Below, one piece after another: positions 42,875 to 50,857 of a DNA stretch of 64,000 nt; the first letter of the stretch is position 1, and each line of letters opens with the position of its first letter. A model generated the notes under the pieces. The model made no database searches, had not been told where the DNA came from, and saw only the letters and a program-made list of their open reading frames with translations. Both the position numbers and the translations under genes were made by a program. The stretch is from positions 1,626,503 through 1,690,502 of the forward strand of contig NZ_JACHMN010000002.1 of assembly GCF_014204945.1 (NCBI RefSeq), read 5' to 3'. Source of the stretch: Allocatelliglobosispora scoriae. GTDB taxonomy: Bacteria; Actinomycetota; Actinomycetes; Mycobacteriales; Micromonosporaceae.

Positions 42875-43843
42875 TCAGTCCTTGTCCCTGGTCAGCCGGA
42901 GGTACACGGCGGAGAAGACACCCAGCAGGATGAAGAGGAGCACGCTCATCGCGGCGGCCATGCCGAAGTCGTGGTTGACCGTGAACGCGTAGCGGTAGAT
43001 GAGCACCATCACGGTGATGGTGTCCGGGTTGGTGGTGCCGGTGAGCTGATAGGGCTCGACGAAGACCTGCATCGTCGCGACGACCTGCAGGAGCAGCAGC
43101 ACCAGCATGATGAAGCGCATCTGCGGCAGGGTCACGTGGCGCAGGCGCTGCCAGATGCTCGCGCCCTCGATCTCGGCCGCCTCGTAGAGCTCACCGGGAA
43201 TGCTCTGCAGCGCGGCGAGATACATGATCGTCGCACCACCCATGTTGGCCCAGGTCGAGACGAGGACCAGCGAGATCATGGCGGTCGAGGAGGACTGGGT
43301 CCACTGCGACTCCGGCAGGCCGACGCCGCGGAGCAGCGTGTTGAACAGGCCGTTGCCCGGGTCGTAGAAGAACTGCCAGAGGAGCACGACGACGACCGGC
43401 GGCATCATCAGCGGCAGATAGACCGCGACGCGGAAGAAGCCCTGGAAGTGGCGCAGCTCGTTGATGACGATCGCCATGAAGAACGGCACGAGGTAGCCGA
43501 GGACCAGTGCGAACAGCGTGAACTTCAGCGTGTTCCACCAGGCGGTCCAGAACAGCGGATCGTCGAAGATCGCCTTGAAGTTGTCGAGGCCCACCCACTC
43601 TGGGTCGGTCACGAAGTTGACCTGCTGGAAGCTGAGGATCACGCCTTTGATCAGCGGCCACCAGGAGAAGATTGCGAAGCAGGCGATGCCGGCGGCCATG
43701 AAGCAGTAGGCGAGCAGGTTGTCCTGCACCCGCCTCTTCAGCTTGTCGCGCTTTGCCCGCTGCTTCTCGCCAGCGACGTTGGACCGGTCGGAACCGCCGC
43801 CGCCACTGTCGCTGACCCGAAACTCCGAATCAAGAACCACCAT
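42875..43843 (-). CDS. Carbohydrate ABC transporter permease (MalF type)
   Basis: 322 residues from ATG 43843 (MVVLDSEFRV). A Gly/Ser-rich and basic cytoplasmic N-terminus (about 45 residues) is followed by six helices starting LLAYCFMAAGIACFAIFSWW. EAA loop: EAAEIEGASIWQRLRHVTLP (about 224-243). Partner of the MalG-type permease downstream. It is separated from the binding-protein gene by 123 bases with a strong hairpin, which should favour binding-protein expression. Confidence 0.92.
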   Translation of the reverse strand: MVVLDSEFRVSDSGGGGSDRSNVAGEKQRAKRDKLKRRVQDNLLAYCFMAAGIACFAIFSWWPLIKGVILSFQQVNFVTDPEWVGLDNFKAIFDDPLFWTAWWNTLKFTLFALVLGYLVPFFMAIVINELRHFQGFFRVAVYLPLMMPPVVVVLLWQFFYDPGNGLFNTLLRGVGLPESQWTQSSSTAMISLVLVSTWANMGGATIMYLAALQSIPGELYEAAEIEGASIWQRLRHVTLPQMRFIMLVLLLLQVVATMQVFVEPYQLTGTTNPDTITVMVLIYRYAFTVNHDFGMAAAMSVLLFILLGVFSAVYLRLTRDKD

Positions 43844-43922
43844 CGCCAAACCCCTTGAATGAAGAACCCTGACCGGTCCGTCCGGACTGTGGTGCCACCC
43901 GGACCGCTGTCCCATGGCTGCA

Positions 43923-43958
43923 GGTCGCGGTGCCGCCGGGAAGGGCGGCACCGCGACC
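43923..43958 (-). terminator. Intercistronic hairpin after the sugar-binding protein gene
   Basis: GGTCGCGGTGCCGCC (43923-43937) pairs perfectly with GGCGGCACCGCGACC (43944-43958) around a 6-base loop. It starts 8 bases after the binding-protein stop, the usual position of a partial terminator or 3' protector in ABC operons. Confidence 0.78.
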
Positions 43959-43966
43959 GTCAGGCG

Positions 43967-45322
43967 TTACTTGACCGCGGCGAGGATCGCGTTGATCTGC
44001 TTCTCGGCGTCAGCCAGGAGAGCGGCGATGTCCGCGTTCTTGTCGGTCAGCACCTTGGCCATGGCAGCGTCGAGCACCGCGTAGACCTGCTGAGCCGCCG
44101 GCGGCTCGGTCTTCAGCGGAACGCTGGTCATGCCGGCCACGAACGGCGCGTAGTTCTCGGTGGGGACGTTGGCGTACTTCTTGCTCGCCGCAGCCTGCTT
44201 GTCGGCAGCCGCACCGGACCAGATGGCCGGCTCGGGCAGACCCACCGGAAGCTTCGCGTCAGACGCGATCTTGTTCTTCTCTTCGATGCGGTCGGGGTTG
44301 TTGAACTCCCACGCGAGCCACTTCAGACCGGCCTTGATCTTCGCCGGGGTCGCCTTCGCGTTGAACATGAAGCCGTCGCCACCCGCGAGGGTGCCCTGGC
44401 CGCCGGGGACGGAGCCCAGGCCGTAGTCGGCGAAGTTGCCCTTGAACTGGTTCACGATGGTCGGGATGTTGTCCGACGTCGCGACGTACATGCCCAGCTT
44501 GCCGCCGGCCATGAGCTGCAGGAGGTCAGCCCACTCGAGCAGCTGGCGCTGCCCCATCGAGTTGTCCGTCCAGCGCATGTCCTTGAGCTGCTGCAGAACC
44601 TGCTTGCCCTTGTCGTTGTTGAAGTCGGCCTTCCACGTGTCGCCGTCCTTCTTCGCGACCTGACCGCCGATGGAGTACAGCTCGGCGGTGAAGTGCCAGC
44701 CACCCGTGTTGCTCTTGCTGTAGTCGCCGTAGCCGACGTAGCCGGAGCCGAGCGCCGCGATCTTCTTGGCAGCCTCGCGAACCTCTTCCCACGTCTTCGG
44801 CGGCGCGGCCGGGTCGAGACCCGCCTGCGTGAAGAGCTTGCGGTTGTAGAGCAGGCCCATCGAGTAGTTGGTCCAGGGCAGGCCGTAGACCTTGCCGTCG
44901 GGACCGGTGAAGACCTTCATCAGGTCGGGGCGGATCTGCTCGTCCGACGAGATCTCACCCAGGTACGGGGTGATGTCGGCAACCTGCTTCTTGGCGATCA
45001 GGTTGGCCGGGTCGGTGAAGTAGACGTAGAAAACGTCCTCGAGCTGGCCACCGGCGAGCCGGGTGGTGAACGTCGCCGGGTCCATCTTGCCCTCGCGGGC
45101 GTCGATCTTGATGTTCGGGTTGGCCGCCTCGAACGCCTTGACCGAGTCCTGGAACGCCTTGCGGTTCACCGGGTCCGTGTCCGGCGGAAGGGCGTTGACC
45201 GTGATGGTCACTGGACCGTCAGCAGTGTCTTTGGCGTCATCCGATCCACAGGCCGCGGTGAGCATCGCGGCGCCGATGGTCAGGACAACGGCCAGGCCCA
45301 GACGGGCCCGCCTCGTGTTCAT
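43967..45322 (-). CDS. Sugar-binding lipoprotein of the carbohydrate ABC transporter
   Basis: 451 residues. Lipoprotein signal with lipobox LTAACGS (Cys about 25). Extracellular SBP family 1 fold: VTITVNALPPDTDPVNRKAF at the start, the segment VYGLPWTNYSMGLLYNRKLF (about 143), and SVPGGQGTLAGGDGFMFNAK (about 297). Binds oligosaccharides outside the membrane for the two permeases. The ligand is unknown; the surrounding glucanases and alpha-glucosidase suggest alpha-gluco-oligosaccharides. The leader contains a palindrome at the promoter and a 14-bp hairpin. Confidence 0.9.
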   Translation of the reverse strand: MNTRRARLGLAVVLTIGAAMLTAACGSDDAKDTADGPVTITVNALPPDTDPVNRKAFQDSVKAFEAANPNIKIDAREGKMDPATFTTRLAGGQLEDVFYVYFTDPANLIAKKQVADITPYLGEISSDEQIRPDLMKVFTGPDGKVYGLPWTNYSMGLLYNRKLFTQAGLDPAAPPKTWEEVREAAKKIAALGSGYVGYGDYSKSNTGGWHFTAELYSIGGQVAKKDGDTWKADFNNDKGKQVLQQLKDMRWTDNSMGQRQLLEWADLLQLMAGGKLGMYVATSDNIPTIVNQFKGNFADYGLGSVPGGQGTLAGGDGFMFNAKATPAKIKAGLKWLAWEFNNPDRIEEKNKIASDAKLPVGLPEPAIWSGAAADKQAAASKKYANVPTENYAPFVAGMTSVPLKTEPPAAQQVYAVLDAAMAKVLTDKNADIAALLADAEKQINAILAAVK

Positions 45323-45351
45323 AAGATGGAGGTCCTTCCTCAGAGGGAGGT

Positions 45352-45393
45352 CCCGTGCGAGGCGAGGCTCTGGAAGGTATCGCCTCGCACGGG
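45352..45393 (-). other. 14-bp leader hairpin before the sugar-binding protein gene
   Basis: CCCGTGCGAGGCGA (45352-45365) pairs perfectly with TCGCCTCGCACGGG (45380-45393) around a 14-base loop. It lies about 30 bases upstream of the binding-protein start and downstream of the presumed promoter. It could stabilise the mRNA, attenuate, or be left over as the lacI terminator. Confidence 0.6.
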
Positions 45394-45427
45394 TTTGCTG
45401 GTCTGTTGCCTACCTGTGTTCCCGTGG

Positions 45428-45457
45428 TGTTTCAGAAACATCGCCGCGATGTGTCAA
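45428..45457 (-). promoter_or_regulatory. Presumed promoter and operator of the glucan-uptake genes
   Basis: TTGACA on the minus strand (45457-45452) is a perfect -35 box. Seventeen bases further on is a weak -10 (TGAAAC) that lies inside the perfect palindrome TGTTTC-A-GAAACA (45428-45440). A repressor on this palindrome would block RNA polymerase. The lacI-type gene ends 98 bases upstream. Assignment is from sequence pattern only. Confidence 0.4.
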
Positions 45458-45554
45458 GTCCGTGGCGTAGGCAGACACTAAACCGAACTCTGCAAGAAGT
45501 CCATATGACAATGCAAAAACGTTACGCGGAACCGCGCTGACGTTACGCTGAGCG

Positions 45555-46565
45555 TTAAGAAGCGATGCCCGTCGACCCTCGTACCACCAGCTCGGGCTCG
45601 AAGACCAGGGCATCCGCGGGTACGGGAGTGCCGGCGATCTGTGACACGAGCATCGCCACGACGGCCTGTCCCATCGCCTCTATGGGCTGCCGGACGGTCG
45701 TCAACGGCGGGTCGATGCACGCCATGAACGCCGAGTCGTCGTAACCCACGACGGAGACGTCACCCGGGACGCTGAGGTTCATCCGGCGCGCGGCACGCAC
45801 CGCACCCAGGGCCAACACGTCACTGGCGCAGATCAGCGCGGTCGCAGAGCGGTTGATGAGGCGGCCGGCGGCGGCGTGGCCGCCCTCCATGGAGAAGATC
45901 GTCCGCTCCACCGGGTCGTCCAGGGCCCGGTCCTTGTGCCCGTAACGCAGCTGCGCCGAGAGGAACGCGGTCAGCTTGACCTCGGACGGAACGTGATCGT
46001 CCGGCCCGAGGATGAGCCCGATCTTGGTGTGCCCCAGCGAGGCGAGGTGCCCGTAGGCCTGGTCCACGGCATGCCCGTCATCCGTGGACACCCGGGCGAA
46101 TTTAAGACCCTCGACGGCGGCATTAACCAAGACGACCGGCAGGTTGCGATCAGCCAAACGGTGGTAGTGCTGATGGTCGGCGGCGGCCTGGGCGTAATTG
46201 CCACCAGCGAAGATCACGCCGGAAACGTGCTGCTCAAGCAGCATGTCGATGTAATCACCCTCGGAGACGCCGTCGGCGGTGCGGGTGCAGAGCACCGGCG
46301 TGAACCCGCGCATCGCCAGAGCCCCCGCGACCACCTCCGCGAAGGCCGGGAAGATCGGGTTCTGCAGCTCCGGCAGCACCAGCCCCACCAGGCGGGCCCG
46401 CTCGCCGCGCAGCTTCGTGGGGCGCTCGTATCCGAGCACGTCAAGGGCGGTGAGAACCGCCGTTCGGGTGGCCTCCGAGATGCCGGGCTTGCCGTTGAGG
46501 ACCCGCGAGACGGTCGCCTCGCTGACCCCGACGTACTTGGCAACTTCGGCCAGTCTTCGCGTCAT
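45555..46565 (-). CDS. LacI-family transcriptional repressor
   Basis: 336 residues. N-terminal helix-turn-helix RRLAEVAKYVGVSEATVSRV and hinge helix (about 3-55), then a Peripla_BP_3 sugar-sensing domain (RARLVGLVLPELQNPIFPAF and onward, FAGGNYAQA, VVGYDDSAFMACIDPPLTTV near 280). It probably represses the downstream glucan uptake and hydrolysis genes and releases DNA on binding an oligosaccharide. A 27-bp perfect palindrome 18 bases upstream suggests autoregulation. Transcribed in the same direction as its likely targets. Confidence 0.92.
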   Translation of the reverse strand: MTRRLAEVAKYVGVSEATVSRVLNGKPGISEATRTAVLTALDVLGYERPTKLRGERARLVGLVLPELQNPIFPAFAEVVAGALAMRGFTPVLCTRTADGVSEGDYIDMLLEQHVSGVIFAGGNYAQAAADHQHYHRLADRNLPVVLVNAAVEGLKFARVSTDDGHAVDQAYGHLASLGHTKIGLILGPDDHVPSEVKLTAFLSAQLRYGHKDRALDDPVERTIFSMEGGHAAAGRLINRSATALICASDVLALGAVRAARRMNLSVPGDVSVVGYDDSAFMACIDPPLTTVRQPIEAMGQAVVAMLVSQIAGTPVPADALVFEPELVVRGSTGIAS

Positions 46566-46583
46566 GCGTGCAAGTGTAGTGCA

Positions 46584-46610
46584 TGCCCGTGCAAGACACT
46601 TGCACGGGCA
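46584..46610. promoter_or_regulatory. 27-bp perfect palindrome upstream of the lacI-type gene
   Basis: Arms TGCCCGTGCAAG and its exact complement are separated by ACA. A further GTGCAAGTGT half-site lies at 46569-46578. CTTGCA/TGCAAG half-sites also occur at 45490-45496 in front of the binding-protein gene and are typical of MalR/AglR-like repressors in actinomycetes. No T-run follows, so operator is preferred over terminator of the DM13 gene, but both are possible. Confidence 0.55.
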
Positions 46611-46652
46611 TTTCCTCCGATGTGCGGAGCCCCCTCAAGCTCCAGGTCGGGA

Positions 46653-47186
46653 CTAGGTGCGGGGAACCTGCTTCAACTCGGCGGCGCCGAAGGAGACGGA
46701 TGTGGCGGTGCTCCAGACGGTGACGCTGTAGATCGCCGTCAGGTCCGTACCCCGGGGGATCTCGTAGGTCTGGTCGCCCTTCGCCGCTTTGAGCGGGCCC
46801 AGGTCGACGTGGAAGCCGTCGTCGTAGGCGGCCTTGTTGCCGGCGGTCACCCGCTGCGCCGACAGCATCAGGTGCAGATCGGGTGCGGCGGTGGTGTCGA
46901 GGCCGACGATGACGAGCTGGGTGTGTCCGTCGGTGTAGAGCTGGACCAGCCGGGCCTCGCCGGTCGTCTTGTGCTCGTGCGAGACGAAGTTCCCCTTCGC
47001 GAGCAGCGACACCCGCTGGCCGCCCGGCGTCGCCGAGGGGCCGACCGACTCGGCCGAGGGCGAGGGCGCGGCGGCGGTCGCACCGGTGGCGCTTCGGCCG
47101 AGGGTCCAGTAGATCCCGAACCCCACGCCGATCAACAGGATGACAGCGACTGCCCAGGCAGCGGGCTTGCGCAGGAGAGTACTCAT
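46653..47186 (-). CDS. Membrane-anchored DM13 domain protein lacking the usual cysteine
   Basis: 177 residues. One N-terminal helix (AAWAVAVILLIGVGFGIYW), a Ser/Pro-rich linker and a C-terminal DM13 domain (about 58-172, LLAKGNFVSHEHKTTGEARL to VSFGAAEL). DM13 domains are proposed to take part in extracytoplasmic redox reactions through a conserved cysteine. Here the corresponding site reads VTVWSTATSVSFG, with Ser in place of Cys. It is a paralog of the next gene upstream, 170 bases away. Confidence 0.75.
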   Translation of the reverse strand: MSTLLRKPAAWAVAVILLIGVGFGIYWTLGRSATGATAAAPSPSAESVGPSATPGGQRVSLLAKGNFVSHEHKTTGEARLVQLYTDGHTQLVIVGLDTTAAPDLHLMLSAQRVTAGNKAAYDDGFHVDLGPLKAAKGDQTYEIPRGTDLTAIYSVTVWSTATSVSFGAAELKQVPRT

Positions 47187-47356
47187 GGGACCGGACACTA
47201 CGGTTCCGCGACCCCGCCAATGATCGTTGAATATCGATGGAATCCGCTCGGTGGGCCTGTTCGGAACAGTCTTCCGTCCAGGCTGACCAGTGCGAACATC
47301 GCCGTCGGCGGCACCGGCCGAGCGCCGCGCCCGTCGAGCCGGCCTCAAGCAAGGCC

Positions 47357-47893
47357 CTAGGCGAGCTCCGCCGCGCCGAAGGAGACGGAGAACCTTTTGC
47401 ACCAGATCGTCACGCTGCGCAACCCGGTGAGGTCCACTCCGGCGGGGACCGCGTAGACCTGGTCGCCCCGGTTGCCCTTGAGCTTGCCGAGCTCGACGTG
47501 GCGGCCGTCGTCGAAGACATACCAGCTCTTGGTGACCCGCTGGTCGGTGAGCCAGACGCGCAGGTCCGGTCCGTCCGACGTACGCAGACCCAGCAGCACC
47601 ACCCGGACCGAACCGTCGGCGAGGCGGACGAGCTGGGCCTTGCCCGTCGTCTCGTGCTCGTGCGTCACGAAGGAGCCCGTCGCGAGCAGCACGTTGACCG
47701 GTGACGGGCTGGGCGCGACCGGGTCGGGCGTCGCGGGTGCCGACGAGGGCACGGTCACGACCGGCACCGCCTCGGTCACCGTGGTCGAGGTGAGCAGCCG
47801 CCACGGCGCGAACCAGTAGAGCCCGGCCCCGGCGACCACCGCCAGCAGCCCGATGATCACCCAGGTCAGGGGCTTGCGCAGCGCTCTCCTCAT
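47357..47893 (-). CDS. Membrane-anchored DM13 domain protein
   Basis: 178 residues. N-terminal anchor helix (WVIIGLLAVVAGAGLYWFAP), Thr/Pro-rich linker and DM13 domain (about 65-175, LLATGSFVTHEHETTGKAQL to VSFGAAEL). The conserved cysteine is present in VTIWCKRFSVSFG. Extracellular electron-transfer or redox function is proposed for the family, not shown here. It starts 11 bases after the end of the ClC-type channel gene, so the two are likely one operon. Confidence 0.8.
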   Translation of the reverse strand: MRRALRKPLTWVIIGLLAVVAGAGLYWFAPWRLLTSTTVTEAVPVVTVPSSAPATPDPVAPSPSPVNVLLATGSFVTHEHETTGKAQLVRLADGSVRVVLLGLRTSDGPDLRVWLTDQRVTKSWYVFDDGRHVELGKLKGNRGDQVYAVPAGVDLTGLRSVTIWCKRFSVSFGAAELA

Positions 47894-47904
47894 AGGAGTC
47901 GACG

Positions 47905-49179
47905 CTACCCGGTGGCGGGTTGATCGCTGATTATCATCTGCTTACGGCCGGTGACGAGGAGCCAGGCCGGCAGCACCGCGACGCAGAGCACCACGAGGAT
48001 GACCGGCTCGGCGACGAGGACCGCGCCGATGAAGATCGAGAGCCAGCCGGAGCGGGTGACCGCGAGCGTCAGGCCGAGCACCCCCGACGCGATGGCCAGG
48101 GTGAGCGGGATCGAGGTGATCAGCGCGTTCGCCGCGATGCCGAGCGCCGCCCCGGCGAAGACCACCGGGAATATCCGCCCGCCCCGGAAGCCGCTCGTCG
48201 CGGCGACGAGCATCGCCGCCACCTTGATCCCGACCAGGCCGAGCAGTGCGCCGAAGCCGAAGTCCGCCCGCTCGGCGACGAGCTCCTTCATCTCCGCCAG
48301 GCCCTTGAAGAGGCTGAGGTGCCCGCCGAGCATGCCGAGCAGCCCGAGCACGACACCGCCGGCGGTGACGATCAGCAGCGGGTGGCGCAGCCGGGCGAAC
48401 CAGGCGTGGAGGTAGGGGAAGCAGACTGTCCCCACCAGTCCGATGAGGGCACCGGCACACGCGATCACCGAGCCGCTGACCAGGTCGATCGGCTCGAACC
48501 CCCGGTAGGCGGGCAGGGTCAGCGTCAACGATGCGCCGCTGGAGACCGCCATCGAGGTGAGGCTGCCCGCACCGGCCGCCACGAGCATCGGGAAGAGCCT
48601 GTCCCAGAGGGTCAGGCCGTCGGTCCCGCCCGGGGCGGCGGGTTTGTCGGCGAACGACTCGGTGATCATCAGGGCGGCGGCTATCGGCGTACCGAAGAGG
48701 GCTCCTAACGTGCCCGCGGTCGCGAGCCCCGCCCAGACCGGGACCGGGACGCGCCGGCTCAGCCGCATGCCCACCGTGACCGCGAGCGCGGCGTTGGCCG
48801 TCATGATCGGGAACTCGGGACCGAGGCTGACCCCGCCCGCGAGGCCGAGGACGGCGGCGAGCAGCAGGCTCGGCACGATCGAGATCGGGCTGGGCGGGTG
48901 GATCAGCTCCAGCGTGGCCGGGTCGGGCCCGCCGTGCCCCGGCATCAGCCAGATCACCAGGCCGACCGCGACGCCGGTCGCGGTGAGGACCGCGAAGATC
49001 CACCACTTCGTCTCCGCCGTGGCGCCGAAGAGCTTCGGCAGGTCCGTCCAGAGCAGGTCGTGCAGCCAGTGCTCGGCGATGAGGTCCAGGGCGGCGAGGA
49101 TCAGGCTGCTGACGATGCCCACCGCGAGCGCGGGCACGACGAGAGCCAGCAGCGTGCGCGCGTTCGTCCTGGTCGCCAT
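47905..49179 (-). CDS. ClC-family chloride channel or antiporter
   Basis: 424 residues with about ten to twelve membrane helices. ClC elements include GHGGPDPATLELIH (about 80), GGVSLGPEFPIMTANAALA (about 115-133; the conserved Glu gate position) and GTPIAAALMITESF (about 163). No CBS domains. Moves Cl- across the cytoplasmic membrane, as a channel or H+/Cl- antiporter. Upstream of, and close to, the DM13 gene. AT-rich bases just before the ATG suit a promoter there. Confidence 0.85.
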   Translation of the reverse strand: MATRTNARTLLALVVPALAVGIVSSLILAALDLIAEHWLHDLLWTDLPKLFGATAETKWWIFAVLTATGVAVGLVIWLMPGHGGPDPATLELIHPPSPISIVPSLLLAAVLGLAGGVSLGPEFPIMTANAALAVTVGMRLSRRVPVPVWAGLATAGTLGALFGTPIAAALMITESFADKPAAPGGTDGLTLWDRLFPMLVAAGAGSLTSMAVSSGASLTLTLPAYRGFEPIDLVSGSVIACAGALIGLVGTVCFPYLHAWFARLRHPLLIVTAGGVVLGLLGMLGGHLSLFKGLAEMKELVAERADFGFGALLGLVGIKVAAMLVAATSGFRGGRIFPVVFAGAALGIAANALITSIPLTLAIASGVLGLTLAVTRSGWLSIFIGAVLVAEPVILVVLCVAVLPAWLLVTGRKQMIISDQPATG

Positions 49180-49227
49180 GTTTTACACGTTATATGCCCA
49201 TTGACACCGCTCTGGGGCAGTTGGCGG

Positions 49228-50091
49228 TTACGCCTCGGCGAGACCTCGGCGGCGGCGGACGCTGCGCTCGATCACCCCGAAGATCGCGTCGACCAGGATG
49301 CCGATGAAGAAGATGACGACGAGGGTCGCGAGCAGCCCCTTGGCGTTGCTGAGGTCGCGGTAGGCGGTCATCTGCACGCCGAGCGCGGGCATGCCCGGGA
49401 TGATCGAGAGCAGCTCACCCGCCATCAGGCTGCGCCAGGAGAACGCCCAGCCCTGCTTGAGCCCGGCGATGAAGGCCGGCAGCGCGGCGGGCGTCACCAC
49501 GAAGCGGTAGAGCGAGAGCCCGCGGGCGCCGATGTTCTTGCCAGCCCGCAGCCAGATCGGCGGCACGTAGTCGATGCCCGAGATCACGCCGTTCGCGATC
49601 GACGGCGCCGCGCCCATCACGACCACGAAGAAGATCGCGCTCTCGTTGAGGCCGAAGATCAGGATCGCGAAGGGGAACCAGGCGACCGACGGCAGGGTCT
49701 GCAGCGCGGTGATCATCGAGCCGATGCCCGCTCGCAGCACCTTCACCCGGGCCACGGCGAAGCCGAGCAGCGACCCGCCCAGCACCGAGATGCCGAAGCC
49801 GAGCAGTGCCCGGTTCATCGTGTTGAAGACGCCCTCCCACAGGTTGGCGGTCTGCAGCTGGCGCCACAGCTCCTCGCCGACCACCGCCGGGCCGGGCAGG
49901 ATCCACGGGTCCCGCCAGCCCGACTCGACCACGATCTGCCAGAAGCCGATGAAGATCGCCAATGCGACGAGCTTCGGCCACGTCGCGGCCCACGTCCGGT
50001 GGCCGAGACTGCGCCGACCGGACCGGCCCGCCAGCTCCAGTGCGTCGAGCCCGGTCAGGGTCGTGTCGCGGGTGCGCAGCTCAGTTGCCAT
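49228..50091 (-). CDS. Sulfonate/taurine-type ABC transporter permease (SsuC-like)
   Basis: 287 residues, six helices of the BPD_transp_1 type. EAA loop: RAGKNIGARGLSLYRFVVTP (about 178-197). It has the characteristic WRSLMAGELLSI segment (about 217). Third gene of the ssuA-B-C order, overlapping ssuB by 11 bases. Forms the membrane channel for alkanesulfonate, taurine or a related sulfur source. No sulfonate monooxygenase lies nearby. Confidence 0.88.
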   Translation of the reverse strand: MATELRTRDTTLTGLDALELAGRSGRRSLGHRTWAATWPKLVALAIFIGFWQIVVESGWRDPWILPGPAVVGEELWRQLQTANLWEGVFNTMNRALLGFGISVLGGSLLGFAVARVKVLRAGIGSMITALQTLPSVAWFPFAILIFGLNESAIFFVVVMGAAPSIANGVISGIDYVPPIWLRAGKNIGARGLSLYRFVVTPAALPAFIAGLKQGWAFSWRSLMAGELLSIIPGMPALGVQMTAYRDLSNAKGLLATLVVIFFIGILVDAIFGVIERSVRRRRGLAEA

Positions 50092-50857
50092 GACGGCGGA
50101 CCTCCTCGCGCAGGCGCGCGGTCACGTCGGCGGCGAGTCCGGAGACCGCCGGGGAGTCGATGGTGCGCGGGCGCGGGATCTCCACCCGCTGATCCGAGAC
50201 GACGCGCCCGGGCCGACTGGAGAGCAGGACGATGCGGTCACCGAGCCGGGCCGCCTCCCGTACGTTGTGCGTCACGAAGATCACCGTGAGCTGCCGCTCG
50301 ATCCAGATCCGCTCCAGCTCGTCGTGGAGCAGGTCGCGGGTCATCGCGTCGAGCGCGCCGAAGGGCTCGTCCATCAGCAGCACGGGAGTGTCCAGGGCGA
50401 GCGTGCGGGCGAGTGCCACCCGCTGGCGCATGCCGCCGGAGAGCTCGTGCGGGCGCTTGCCCGCGAAATCGGCGAGGCGCACCGCGGCGAGCAGCTCGTG
50501 AGCCCGCTCCCGGCGCTCCCGCTTGCCGATGCCGCGCAGGCGCAGCGGCAGCGCCACATTGTCGAGCACGTTGAGCCACGGGAAGAGCGCCGGCTCCTGG
50601 AACATCAGCGCCGGGTTGATGCCACCGTCGATCGTGATGGCGCCGCTGGTCGCCCGGTCCAGCCCGGCGATGAGGTTGAGCAGCGTGCTCTTGCCGCAGC
50701 CGGAGGCGCCGACGAGGCAGACGAACTCCCCCGGCGCGACGTCGAGGGAGACGCCCTCCAGCGCGGCGACCGCACCGGAGTCGCCCCCGCTGTAGATCTT
50801 GCGTACGCCGGAGAGCGAGACGGCGGGCGGCGCCGTCACCGTGGCGGTCAGCGTCAT
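50081..50857 (-). CDS. Sulfonate/taurine-type ABC transporter ATPase (SsuB-like)
   Basis: 258 residues from ATG 50857. Walker A GASGCGKST (about 48), Q-loop MFQEPALFPW, signature LSGGMRQRVALARTL (about 135), Walker B VLLMDEPFGALD and switch His (FVTHNVREAARL). The ATG overlaps the ssuA stop (ATGA) and the 3' end overlaps ssuC, so all three are translationally coupled. Confidence 0.92.
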   Translation of the reverse strand: MTLTATVTAPPAVSLSGVRKIYSGGDSGAVAALEGVSLDVAPGEFVCLVGASGCGKSTLLNLIAGLDRATSGAITIDGGINPALMFQEPALFPWLNVLDNVALPLRLRGIGKRERRERAHELLAAVRLADFAGKRPHELSGGMRQRVALARTLALDTPVLLMDEPFGALDAMTRDLLHDELERIWIERQLTVIFVTHNVREAARLGDRIVLLSSRPGRVVSDQRVEIPRPRTIDSPAVSGLAADVTARLREEVRRHGN

